From NCBI GenBank assembly GCA_946410535.1, contig CAMKAR010000129.1, positions 1 through 6,460 on the forward strand: a stretch of DNA of 6,460 nt, given 5' to 3'. This document shows, one piece after another, positions 1-5,238 of the stretch. This stretch comes from an uncultured Bacteroidales bacterium. Lineage in GTDB: Bacteria; Bacteroidota; Bacteroidia; Bacteroidales; F082. The stretch's first letter is position 1; the number at the start of each line of letters is the position of its first letter. A program made the position numbers and the translations under genes. The notes under the pieces were generated by a model that ran no database searches, was not told the origin of the DNA, and saw only the letters and a program-made list of their open reading frames with translations.

Positions 1-46
1 TCCAGCCTTCGGGCAAAACAGAATTATTGAAGTTCTGTGAGAATGA
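1..46 (-). repeat. Start of cleaved-adhesin repeat copy 3, cut by the window edge
   Basis: A third unit begins with S-F-S-Q-N-F-N-N-S-V-L-P-E-G-W, identical in protein to the opening of copy 2. Bases 1-55 are identical to 553-607, an offset of 552 bp, so copies 2 and 3 are nearly the same here. At least one more domain lies outside the window. Confidence 0.85.
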
Positions 47-1981
47 GGTCCCGGGGTTGGGGTCGCCCAATCTGATATTATCGACTTTCAAAAAGAAATT
101 GTCGCTGCAATTGAAGTGACGGATGGCGATGTACTTCTTTCCGGCGTAGGTGCTCAGGTCGACGGTATATTGATACCAGTTGCCTTGGTAACGGGTGTTG
201 CCGTCGCGGCCTGCGCCTCTGTTGCCACTCGCGCCCTTGGCGGTCATCGTCCACTCCTGCACCATCGTCCAGCCGTCCGTGCCGTTGTCGGAAACGCACA
301 CGCCAAAGTGCTCGGCGGGATAATCGGCATCCTGGGAGCAAGCCCAGAAGCTGAAGGTGCTGCCCTGAACCAAGTTCACTTTAGGCGTAACAAGGTAGTT
401 GTCGGGAGTAAGGGGGCCAACAGATCCATGGTATGAGCCTGAAGTCATCCCTACGGTTCCATAGTGGCCATCATTGGGAGCACTATAGCCATAGACTGCC
501 ATTTGATTGGTAAGCACCCAGTTGTAGCCGTCGCCATCGGCGTCGATGGTGGTCCAGCCTTCGGGCAAAACAGAATTATTGAAGTTCTGTGAGAATGAGG
601 TCCCGGGTTCGGGGTCGCCCAATCTGATATTATCGACATTCAAAAAGAATTGGTCGGAGCAATTGAAGTGACGGATGGCGATGTATCTTTGTCCGGCGTA
701 GGCACTCAAGTCGACGCTGAAGTAATACCAGCGACCTTGGTCACGGGTGTTGCCGTCGCGGCCAAATCCTTTGTCGCCACTCGCGCCCTTGGCTTCCATC
801 GTCCACTCCTGGACCATCGTCCAGTCGCTCGTGCCGTTGTCGGAGACAAACACGCCGAAATGCTCGGCGGGATACTTATAGTCCTGTGCGCCAGCCCAGA
901 AGCTGAAGGTGCTGCCGCTGCGCAAGGTCACTTTAGGCGACACAAGGTAGTTGTCAGGATGGAGAGCACCTGCAGTTTTATGGTACGAGCCAGAGAGAAT
1001 CATGTGGCTGCCATTGAGACCTGCATTGCTTTGGTTATAGCCATAGGCAGACTCGGCTTCCGTGTCAAGCACCCAGTTGTAGCCGTCGCCATCGGCATCG
1101 ATGGTCGTCCAGCCTTCGGGAAGGATGCCGTCATTGAAGTCTACGGTGAAGGATCTTGGGCCAACCGTCACTGGCACATCGGGCATTCGGTTCAGTTTAT
1201 TCAATTCAATTACACCAACATAGGCATCAGTCGTGCTCTTGCTGAACAAGGGGTTGGTGGCATCGTCGCCGTAAACGTTCAGCGCAAAGCCTTCTGCCAA
1301 GGCACCCACGGGCAGCGGGAAGTAGAAATACTGCGGCGTTGCGGTCAGCGTGGTGGTGCAGGTCAGTCTCATCTTCTTCGCGTCTGCATCGTCCGAAGAA
1401 GTAACGTTGATTTGGGGATTGCTGGTCGTGCAGGTAAACGTGCCGTTCAGTTGCTCGTTCGCGTTGGATACGATTTCCACCGCAGTGATGTTGATGTTGT
1501 CGCCTTTCAAGCCGATGCCCAACGCGCCGCCGAGGGCGGTGAAGGTCAGTTGCTCAGGGTCGCTGAAGATGCCCATCATGGGGTTCACACCAGTGCCGGG
1601 AGCATCGAGGGTCTTGTTGGCAGGCAAGGTGACGGTTATCCCGTCGCTGCCGATGGTCGATGTTTCAGGATAGACGGCAATGTTGTTTTCGCTAAACGTG
1701 TACTCGCCATTGTAGGTGAAGGTGCCAGTCTTGCCTCCCGCTCCAGAGGTGAGGTTGAAAGTCTGGCTCGACGTGCCGTTGTTGACCACAATCTTGTCGC
1801 CATCCGTCCAATGGATTTCGGCTTTGTCGTCAGGTGCAGGGACAATAGAGGTCCTGCTGCCGTTGCCCGTTTGCTGTTCGATGGAAGCCGTAATCGTGGT
1901 TCCCGTGGTTTCCTTGTCTTTCTTGCAGCCTGCCAACAATACGAGGGCTGCCATTGCGATTGCCAAAGCTACTTTTTTCAT
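1..1981 (-). CDS. Surface lipoprotein with fimbrillin-like N-terminal region and tandem cleaved-adhesin (choice-of-anchor J) domains; C terminus beyond window
   Basis: The frame stays open from the ATG at 1979-1981 to position 2, giving 660 codons with no stop, so the C terminus is missing. Residues 1-19 form a lipoprotein signal with lipobox L-A-G-C (Cys19), followed by K-K-D-K-E, a charged stretch like the export signals of Bacteroidota surface lipoproteins. Residues about 40-265 resemble the fimbrillin-like beta-sandwich family (W-T-D-G-D-K-I, then A-V-Y-P, then F-Y-F-P-L-P). Two 184-residue repeats follow at 278-461 and 462-645, and a third begins at 646. Each has P-E-G-W-T-T, D-A-D-G-D-G-Y-N-W, P-D-N-Y-L-V-(S/T)-P-K-V, F-S-F-W-A, Y-P-A-E-H-F-G-V, (T/S)-V-D-L-S-x-Y-A-G and I-A-I-R-H-F-N-C-S-D, the pattern of cleaved-adhesin domains in Porphyromonas gingivalis gingipains and HagA. 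I infer an outer-surface adhesin binding host or matrix ligands; the ligand is unknown. It follows a small peptide gene by 14 bases and has its own Shine-Dalgarno. Confidence 0.9.
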   Translation of the reverse strand, partial: MKKVALAIAMAALVLLAGCKKDKETTGTTITASIEQQTGNGSRTSIVPAPDDKAEIHWTDGDKIVVNNGTSSQTFNLTSGAGGKTGTFTYNGEYTFSENNIAVYPETSTIGSDGITVTLPANKTLDAPGTGVNPMMGIFSDPEQLTFTALGGALGIGLKGDNINITAVEIVSNANEQLNGTFTCTTSNPQINVTSSDDADAKKMRLTCTTTLTATPQYFYFPLPVGALAEGFALNVYGDDATNPLFSKSTTDAYVGVIELNKLNRMPDVPVTVGPRSFTVDFNDGILPEGWTTIDADGDGYNWVLDTEAESAYGYNQSNAGLNGSHMILSGSYHKTAGALHPDNYLVSPKVTLRSGSTFSFWAGAQDYKYPAEHFGVFVSDNGTSDWTMVQEWTMEAKGASGDKGFGRDGNTRDQGRWYYFSVDLSAYAGQRYIAIRHFNCSDQFFLNVDNIRLGDPEPGTSFSQNFNNSVLPEGWTTIDADGDGYNWVLTNQMAVYGYSAPNDGHYGTVGMTSGSYHGSVGPLTPDNYLVTPKVNLVQGSTFSFWACSQDADYPAEHFGVCVSDNGTDGWTMVQEWTMTAKGASGNRGAGRDGNTRYQGNWYQYTVDLSTYAGKKYIAIRHFNCSDNFFLKVDNIRLGDPNPGTSFSQNFNNSVLPEGW
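47..598 (-). repeat. Cleaved-adhesin repeat copy 2 (residues 462-645)
   Basis: This is the second complete 552-bp unit, in frame with copy 1, with its P-E-G-W tryptophan at residue 476. The linker between the copies is only about six residues (G-D-P-E-P-G). Most differences from copy 1 are scattered substitutions, for example D-Q-F-F-L-N against D-N-F-F-L-K, which suggests tandem duplication. Confidence 0.85.
599..1150 (-). repeat. Cleaved-adhesin repeat copy 1 (residues 278-461)
   Basis: This is the first complete repeat unit of the lipoprotein, 552 bp and 184 codons. Its conserved P-E-G-W tryptophan is residue 291. Its opening (F-T-V-D-F-N-D-G-I-L) differs most from the other copies, while the remainder is close to copy 2. 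Confidence 0.85.
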
Positions 1982-1986
1982 CGTTT

Positions 1987-1991
1987 CCTCC
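1987..1991 (-). promoter_or_regulatory. Shine-Dalgarno site of the adhesin lipoprotein
   Basis: GGAGG on the minus strand sits 5 bases before the ATG, inside the 14-base gap after the peptide stop codon. It fixes the lipoprotein start at 1981. Strong Shine-Dalgarno sites are not typical of Bacteroidota, so it suggests independent and efficient initiation on the second gene of the unit. Confidence 0.7.
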
Positions 1992-1995
1992 TTTT

Positions 1996-2142
1996 TTACC
2001 ATCCTCCGATGTTGTTAATACCCATGTCATTCGTTCCGCCGGTTCTTGTGGCGTCGCCCGAGGCGCACAAAACGCCCTGCGATTCAATCTCTATGACCTC
2101 CGCCTTGGGAGATTCATAGGCTTTCAGATTAGTTTGTTTCAT
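1996..2142 (-). CDS. 48-residue peptide with G-V-L-C-A-S-G core, upstream partner of the adhesin lipoprotein
   Basis: ATG at 2140-2142, TAA at 1996-1998. The peptide has an N-terminal part with Y9, S11-P12 and E15-V-I-E-I-E20, a core G23-V-L-C-A-S-G29 with the only cysteine (C26), and a Gly/Asn-rich tail ending G-G-W. There is no signal peptide or membrane segment. I recall many short uncharacterised Bacteroidales proteins with the layout Y-x-S/A-P, acidic stretch, V-L-C-x-S-G, glycine-rich tail, often near surface lipoprotein genes, but I cannot name a family and no function is known to me. The gene ends 14 bases before the lipoprotein start, so the two are probably co-transcribed. An in-frame ATG at 2187 would add 15 residues encoded by AT-rich repeats; I prefer 2142 because M-K-x is the usual opening. 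Options include a secreted or modified peptide precursor, or a regulatory upstream peptide; none is shown here. Confidence 0.72.
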   Translation of the reverse strand: MKQTNLKAYESPKAEVIEIESQGVLCASGDATRTGGTNDMGINNIGGW

Positions 2143-2151
2143 TGTGTTGAA

Positions 2152-2198
2152 ATTTAAAGATTTGGTATTTAAAGATTTAAAATTCAAGATTCAAGATT
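2152..2198. repeat. AT-rich iterated repeat with 15-nt period just upstream of the peptide gene
   Basis: ATTTAAAGATT occurs at 2152 and 2167. The variant ATTCAAGATT follows at 2182, again 15 bases on, and once more at 2189. The array begins about 10 bases upstream of the peptide ATG. It could be a protein-binding array or an unstructured leader that favours translation initiation; its function is unknown. Confidence 0.55.
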
Positions 2199-2205
2199 GG
2201 TCTGC

Positions 2206-2225
2206 CGGGGTTGGTTAATCCCCCG
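2206..2225 (-). other. Small GC-rich hairpin in the peptide-gene leader
   Basis: CGGGG (2206-2210) and CCCCG (2221-2225) form a 5-bp stem with a 10-base loop. No T-run follows it in the leftward direction, so it is not a terminator by itself. It lies between the terminator-like hairpin and the peptide start and may be part of a structured 5' leader. Confidence 0.35.
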
Positions 2226-2233
2226 ATAGGCAC

Positions 2234-2268
2234 AAAAAAATCAAAGACAAGCCATTTCGGCCCGTCTT
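2234..2268 (-). terminator. Terminator-like hairpin in the leader of the peptide-lipoprotein unit
   Basis: In the leftward RNA, AAGACGGGCC (from 2268) pairs with GGCUUGUCUU (ending 2244) over 10 bp, including two G-U pairs, with the 5-base loop GAAAU. Three bases later comes a run of seven U. On the plus strand the two G-U pairs become A/C mismatches and the U-run is on the wrong side, so the signal belongs to the leftward transcript. It lies about 90 bases upstream of the peptide start with no gene ending before it. That makes it either an attenuator or the end of a short leader RNA. Confidence 0.5.
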
Positions 2269-2305
2269 GGACTAAGGGTATGGAAAAACATGGAAAGGAG
2301 ATTTA

Positions 2306-2314
2306 CCCCCCCCC
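2306..2314. repeat. Nine-base homopolymer (C on plus, G on minus)
   Basis: An uninterrupted run of nine C lies in non-coding DNA between the probable leftward -7 element and the peptide start. Runs of this length are prone to slipped-strand length change, so it is a candidate switch for leader structure or promoter spacing. No coding frame crosses it. Confidence 0.6.
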
Positions 2315-2322
2315 TACCATTA

Positions 2323-2337
2323 CATTGATAATCAATG
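2323..2337. promoter_or_regulatory. 15-bp palindrome, candidate operator
   Basis: CATTGAT-A-ATCAATG is a perfect 7-bp inverted repeat around a single central base. It lies downstream of the leftward -7 element and upstream of the rightward thioredoxin promoter. A dimeric regulator site is plausible, but no regulator for it is encoded next to it. Confidence 0.4.
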
Positions 2338-2381
2338 ATTTACAAGTGTTTAGCATAAAAATTAGCCTTGATTTGAAGCTG

Positions 2382-2389
2382 CAAAAGTA
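2382..2389 (-). promoter_or_regulatory. Probable leftward Bacteroidota -7 element (TACTTTTG) for the peptide-lipoprotein unit
   Basis: TACTTTTG followed by C on the minus strand fits TAnnTTTG. No good TTTG -33 box is found at the expected 19-21 base distance. It would give a leader of roughly 235 bases containing the G-run, the terminator-like hairpin and the AT-rich repeats. Confidence 0.4.
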
Positions 2390-2416
2390 GAAAAAAAGGC
2401 GAAATTGGAACATGTT

Positions 2417-2450
2417 TTTGAGAAAAATCCCAAGAGTTTGTGTATTTTTG
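2417..2450 (+). promoter_or_regulatory. Promoter of the thioredoxin-WbqC pair (TTTG ... TATTTTTG)
   Basis: TTTG at 2417-2420 and TATTTTTG at 2443-2450 match the Bacteroidota -33/-7 pattern, with a 22-base spacer that is one base longer than usual. Transcription would start near 2455, which rules out the ATG at 2412 and supports the ATG at 2472 as the thioredoxin start. Confidence 0.6.
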
Positions 2451-2471
2451 CCGTCACAAAAAAGCATCGTA

Positions 2472-2909
2472 ATGAAAAAAAGCATCCTCATCGCAATGCT
2501 CGTCTTGGCTTTTGGCATCACGGCCAACGCACAAGAAGAGAAGAAAGAATCGAAGGTCATTCATTTGACTTACAAGGAGTTCATCAAAAAGGTTTGGGAC
2601 TTCGAGAAAGACCCGAACACCTTTAACTACAAGGGCAAGCTGCCCGCCATCGTCGACTTTTATGCCGACTGGTGCGGCCCGTGCCGCCGCGTGGCGCCCA
2701 TCATGGAGCGCATGGCCGAGGAATACGACGGCAAACTCTTGGTTTACAAGGTGAACACCGACCAAGAGCGCGAATTGGCCTCGGCATTCCAAGTGCGCAG
2801 CATCCCAATGGTGCTCTTCATCCCCATGGAAGGCCAACCCATGATGCAGGTGGGGGCTTTGCCGGAAGAAGGATACAGAAAAGTCGTCGAGGAACAACTG
2901 CTGAAATGA
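2472..2909 (+). CDS. trxP: Secreted (periplasmic) TrxP-like thioredoxin
   Basis: The 145-residue protein starts M-K-K-S with a hydrophobic signal peptide ending A18-N-A20, and Q21 is the first mature residue. Q at +1 is the usual pattern for signal peptidase I substrates in Bacteroidota. The mature part is a single thioredoxin fold: V-D-F-Y-A-D-W then C68-G-P-C71, and the cis-proline loop S110-I-P112. All key redox residues are present. The roughly 35-residue N-terminal extension (F-I-K-K-V-W-D-F-E-K-D-P) and the phrase P-A-I-V-D-F-Y-A-D-W-C-G-P-C match what I remember of Bacteroides fragilis TrxP, a thioredoxin acting outside the cytoplasm; the symbol rests on that resemblance. It should reduce disulfides in exported proteins, but its electron donor is not in the window. 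An in-frame ATG at 2412 lies upstream of the promoter -33 box and is rejected. The stop overlaps the next start (ATGA). Confidence 0.88.
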   Translation: MKKSILIAMLVLAFGITANAQEEKKESKVIHLTYKEFIKKVWDFEKDPNTFNYKGKLPAIVDFYADWCGPCRRVAPIMERMAEEYDGKLLVYKVNTDQERELASAFQVRSIPMVLFIPMEGQPMMQVGALPEEGYRKVVEEQLLK

Positions 2910-3511
2910 CGCTTTTCACCACAGCCTATTTCCCCAGCATCAGCTACATGGCGCGTTTTCTGCAAGAAGACGCGCCTGTTATTGAAATCTGGGAAACCTA
3001 CCACAAGCAGACCTACCGCAACCGCTGCCGCGTGATGACGGCCAACGGCGTGGAGAGCCTGAGCGTGCCCGTCGTGAAAGTCAACGGCAACCACACGATG
3101 ACCAAGGACGTGGCCATCAGCACCATCGAGCCTTGGCAGCACATCCACAGCCGATGCCTGGAGTCGGCCTACAAGGCTTCGCCCTATTTCGACCATTATT
3201 ACGACTATCTGAGGCCCGTTTTCGAAGGCCATTTCGACCGCCTCATCGACTTGAACGACGCAGCCTTGCAAGCCGTATTGAAGATGCTGAAAACCAAGAA
3301 GGAAATCGCACACACGACGGACTATGTGCGCGAAGCGGAAAACGACTTGCGCGAGGCTTTCAGCCCGAAAAAAAACGTGGATTCGCGTCTCTTCCCCACT
3401 TATTACCAAGTGTTTAGCGAAAAACTTCCTTTTGCGTCCGATTTGAGCGTTTTGGATTTGATTTTTAATGAAGGGCCGGAGGCGGTGGAGTATTTGAGAC
3501 GATTAGTTTAG
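2906..3511 (+). CDS. WbqC-family protein
   Basis: A 201-residue protein. The opening T-A-Y-F-P-S-I-S-Y, then E-T-Y-H-K-Q-T-Y-R-N-R-C, S-V-P-V, and W-Q-H-I-H with E-S-A-Y-K-A-S-P-Y-F are the hallmarks of the WbqC family. That family was named from an O-antigen gene cluster and is widespread in Bacteroidota without a settled biochemical role. Family members are about 200-230 residues, so this one looks complete. There is no signal peptide or membrane helix, so it is probably cytoplasmic. The ATG at 2906 overlaps the thioredoxin stop by four bases (ATGA), suggesting translational coupling; the two proteins act in different compartments, so the pairing may be only for expression. The gene ends at 3511, directly against the convergent hipA stop at 3512. 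A sugar-related role is possible, but no glycosylation genes are nearby. Confidence 0.85.
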   Translation: MTLFTTAYFPSISYMARFLQEDAPVIEIWETYHKQTYRNRCRVMTANGVESLSVPVVKVNGNHTMTKDVAISTIEPWQHIHSRCLESAYKASPYFDHYYDYLRPVFEGHFDRLIDLNDAALQAVLKMLKTKKEIAHTTDYVREAENDLREAFSPKKNVDSRLFPTYYQVFSEKLPFASDLSVLDLIFNEGPEAVEYLRRLV

Positions 3512-4852
3512 TCACAAAACCTGCAAAACTTCAAAAACAATTTTTTTTGCAACGTCGCCAACTGGCTCCGTTCGGTTTGCCTTTGCACTTGCCAATCCCC
3601 AAAACGCAAGGTTTTCGCTAAGCGTGTTCTCAATTGCCGAAATCCATTGTTCTTTCACACCGTTTCGCTCGGCCAATGGACGAAACTCCAAAACGGCTTT
3701 CCCGACCTCGTTGACGATAGTCTCCGCCTTGCGTATGCCGTTTTCAGCAGCCAGTTCCATCACTTCGTCCTTCGTAATGCCCTCGAACTTTCCGCGAAAC
3801 ATCAGGCAATGCCGAGTTTCTGGAAGGAAACCGCCCGTGTTGAAGATGTAGGTCAAGTCGTAGGCAGGCGAAAGTCTCCACCGCCCTTGCTCGTCCATGA
3901 GGAAAGAGAAATTCTTGTTGTGGTCGTCGGTGTTGTTAGCCAAAACGTTGAAAACCAACCGGCGGAAGATCTCTTCGCTGTCAAGTTCGGAAAGCCGCAT
4001 TTTTCGGCAAACCCAAAGCAAACGTTCGTAGCTGTCGGCTTCGGGATAAAGTGCGGCCAAGGTCTGCATGTGGAGTTTCCTACCACCTTCCCTATCGAAG
4101 CGTTTGGTTATGAAATGTTTGTCGCCTTCAACATCCATCAGCCAGCTTGGCATCATCTGAATTCCAGCCTTTTGCGCCATCTCATAGTAGGTCATTTCAA
4201 GCTCCGCCGTCGAGCGTTCCTTGATGCCGAACTTCAAGATGCAATGCTCAAATCCTTCCAACGCGCCCAGTTGTCCGCTGCGGACCTCCCCCGTTTCGCG
4301 GTTGATGGCAATGATGGCTTTAGGCTGTCGTCCACCAGCCGAAGTGCCCACCGTCATCAGGGCTTGCATGGTGAGCGACTGCTCTGGGGCGATGCTAACG
4401 TTCTCGCGTTGCGTATAGATTTGCCCGGCCAAGTCAATCAACGCCTTCAGGCTGATGTCCTCTTTTGGGTCGAAGTTGGATGTTTCGGGGATGAATTCCA
4501 ACGCACCCACAGCCCGCTTTCCGATAAAAGCGAGTTTGTCCAACGGCGTTATCTCACTTGGCTTGATTTTTTGTTGCAATCGCCATTGTTCAAAAAGCGC
4601 ATTTCCCCAAGCGTCGGGCAGCGAGTCGGCCAAAAACGGCGGGAGTTTCTGGTATATCTTCTCCGATGCGCCGAAGATGGGGCGAAGGTTTTGCGGCAGC
4701 TTGATGGAAGCGTCCAAGGGCGAAATGTCGAGTCCCGTTCCGATCCATTCCCGGTTGTACTCGAAATAAGGCAAATGGCGGCGCGGGTCGATGCACAGCC
4801 TCCCGACTTCCCGCCCCCACAACATCACTTTCAGTATTCTTGTCGTCGTCAT
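3512..4852 (-). CDS. hipA: HipA-family serine/threonine kinase toxin
   Basis: A 446-residue protein, close to the 440 of Escherichia coli HipA, a kinase that phosphorylates glutamyl-tRNA synthetase and induces growth arrest. The N-terminal subdomain (about 1-110, with L-W-G-R-E-V-G-R-L and L-P-P-F-L-A-D-S-L-P-D) is fused to the kinase part, as in two-gene HipBA rather than the split HipBST form. The kinase residues look intact: a flexible loop T-S171-A-G-G-R-Q-P-K178, where S171 corresponds to the autophosphorylated Ser150; a probable ATP-contact lysine in H-C-I-L-K207; the catalytic loop T-D309-D-H-N-K-N314; and the metal-binding aspartate in P-A-Y-D332. The start lies 12 bases after the hipB stop, so the pair is co-transcribed with antitoxin first. 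The target in this organism is inferred, not shown. An A8 run near the 3' end (3541-3548) could slip, but would change only about the last ten residues. Confidence 0.93.
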   Translation of the reverse strand: MTTTRILKVMLWGREVGRLCIDPRRHLPYFEYNREWIGTGLDISPLDASIKLPQNLRPIFGASEKIYQKLPPFLADSLPDAWGNALFEQWRLQQKIKPSEITPLDKLAFIGKRAVGALEFIPETSNFDPKEDISLKALIDLAGQIYTQRENVSIAPEQSLTMQALMTVGTSAGGRQPKAIIAINRETGEVRSGQLGALEGFEHCILKFGIKERSTAELEMTYYEMAQKAGIQMMPSWLMDVEGDKHFITKRFDREGGRKLHMQTLAALYPEADSYERLLWVCRKMRLSELDSEEIFRRLVFNVLANNTDDHNKNFSFLMDEQGRWRLSPAYDLTYIFNTGGFLPETRHCLMFRGKFEGITKDEVMELAAENGIRKAETIVNEVGKAVLEFRPLAERNGVKEQWISAIENTLSENLAFWGLASAKANRTEPVGDVAKKIVFEVLQVL

Positions 4853-4864
4853 GGCTTTTCAATT

Positions 4865-5188
4865 TCACTTGTTCGTCTCCGATGAGGTATGCCTGATGCG
4901 CTGTGCCTTTTTGCCGTTTTCTTTCATGAGATAGGGCGATTCGGGAAGTTCGGGCATCAGATCGTCAAGGCCATTGATGCAGCCAACAGCCTTCAACAGC
5001 AAAAGGAAAGTGCTGAGCGACATATTGGGTGCCAGTCCGTTCTCAAACTTATGGATGGTGTTGATGGTCAGGCCCGACTGCTCAGCCACGTCCTTTTGGG
5101 TCATGCGGGAACGCATACGGTAGTCCTTGAAGCGCGTCCCAAGGAGTTGCACCAATTCTGGTATTGAATATTCGTAGTAATCCGCCAT
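4865..5188 (-). CDS. hipB: HipB-like antitoxin, Xre-type HTH repressor
   Basis: A 107-residue protein from the ATG at 5186-5188; an in-frame TTG at 5206 would add six residues but is a less likely start. A helix-turn-helix of the Xre/Cro type covers about residues 18-70. It includes M-T-Q-K-D-V-A-E-Q-S-G-L (29-40) and the recognition helix T-I-N-T-I-H-K-F-E-N-G (41-51). A tail with E-L-P-E-S-P-Y-L-M-K and a basic end (K-K-A-Q-R-I-R-H) follows, as in the HipB-like partners of Bacteroidota HipA proteins. It should neutralise HipA and, alone or with HipA, repress its own promoter. It precedes hipA by 12 bases, the usual antitoxin-first order, and inverted repeats upstream could be its operator. 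Confidence 0.87.
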   Translation of the reverse strand: MADYYEYSIPELVQLLGTRFKDYRMRSRMTQKDVAEQSGLTINTIHKFENGLAPNMSLSTFLLLLKAVGCINGLDDLMPELPESPYLMKENGKKAQRIRHTSSETNK

Positions 5189-5222
5189 ATCGTATAAATC
5201 ATTCAATCGAATATTTTAAGAA

Positions 5223-5230
5223 CAAAAATA
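5223..5230 (-). promoter_or_regulatory. Second leftward -7-like element close to hipB
   Basis: TATTTTTG on the minus strand also fits TAnnTTTG. It would start transcription about 30 bases before the hipB ATG at 5188. No -33 box is evident at the right distance, so this may be a secondary promoter or chance in AT-rich DNA. Confidence 0.3.
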
Positions 5231-5238
5231 GATATTAA

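Noticed and set aside
650..2119. 489-codon open frame on the plus strand
   Set aside because: It lies opposite the lipoprotein gene, and its apparent repeats are the mirror of the adhesin repeats. It has no domain or signal logic. The minus-strand frame has a signal peptide, Shine-Dalgarno and recognisable domains.
2412..2471. Upstream in-frame ATG adding 20 residues to the thioredoxin
   Set aside because: It would place the start codon before the -33/-7 promoter and put a non-signal segment ahead of a clear signal peptide at 2472.
2458..2486. Direct repeat AAAAAAGCATC on both sides of the thioredoxin start
   Set aside because: It is mostly a consequence of A-rich leader sequence and the M-K-K-S codons, and no function is suggested.
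2744..3409. 221-codon minus-strand frame across thioredoxin and WbqC genes
   Set aside because: It spans two well-supported genes on the other strand and shows no coherent domain.
3520..3550. T-run after the WbqC gene as a terminator
   Set aside because: The T8 is the complement of hipA codons, and the only pairing (GCAAAA with TTTTGC across a long loop) is weak.
3647..4885. 412-codon open frame on the plus strand opposite hipA
   Set aside because: hipA on the minus strand has all kinase motifs and proper spacing to hipB. The plus-strand product resembles nothing and has biased composition typical of an antisense frame.
5189..5206. TTG start adding six residues to hipB
   Set aside because: TTG starts are uncommon in this group and an ATG lies six codons later at 5188. 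It cannot be excluded from sequence alone.
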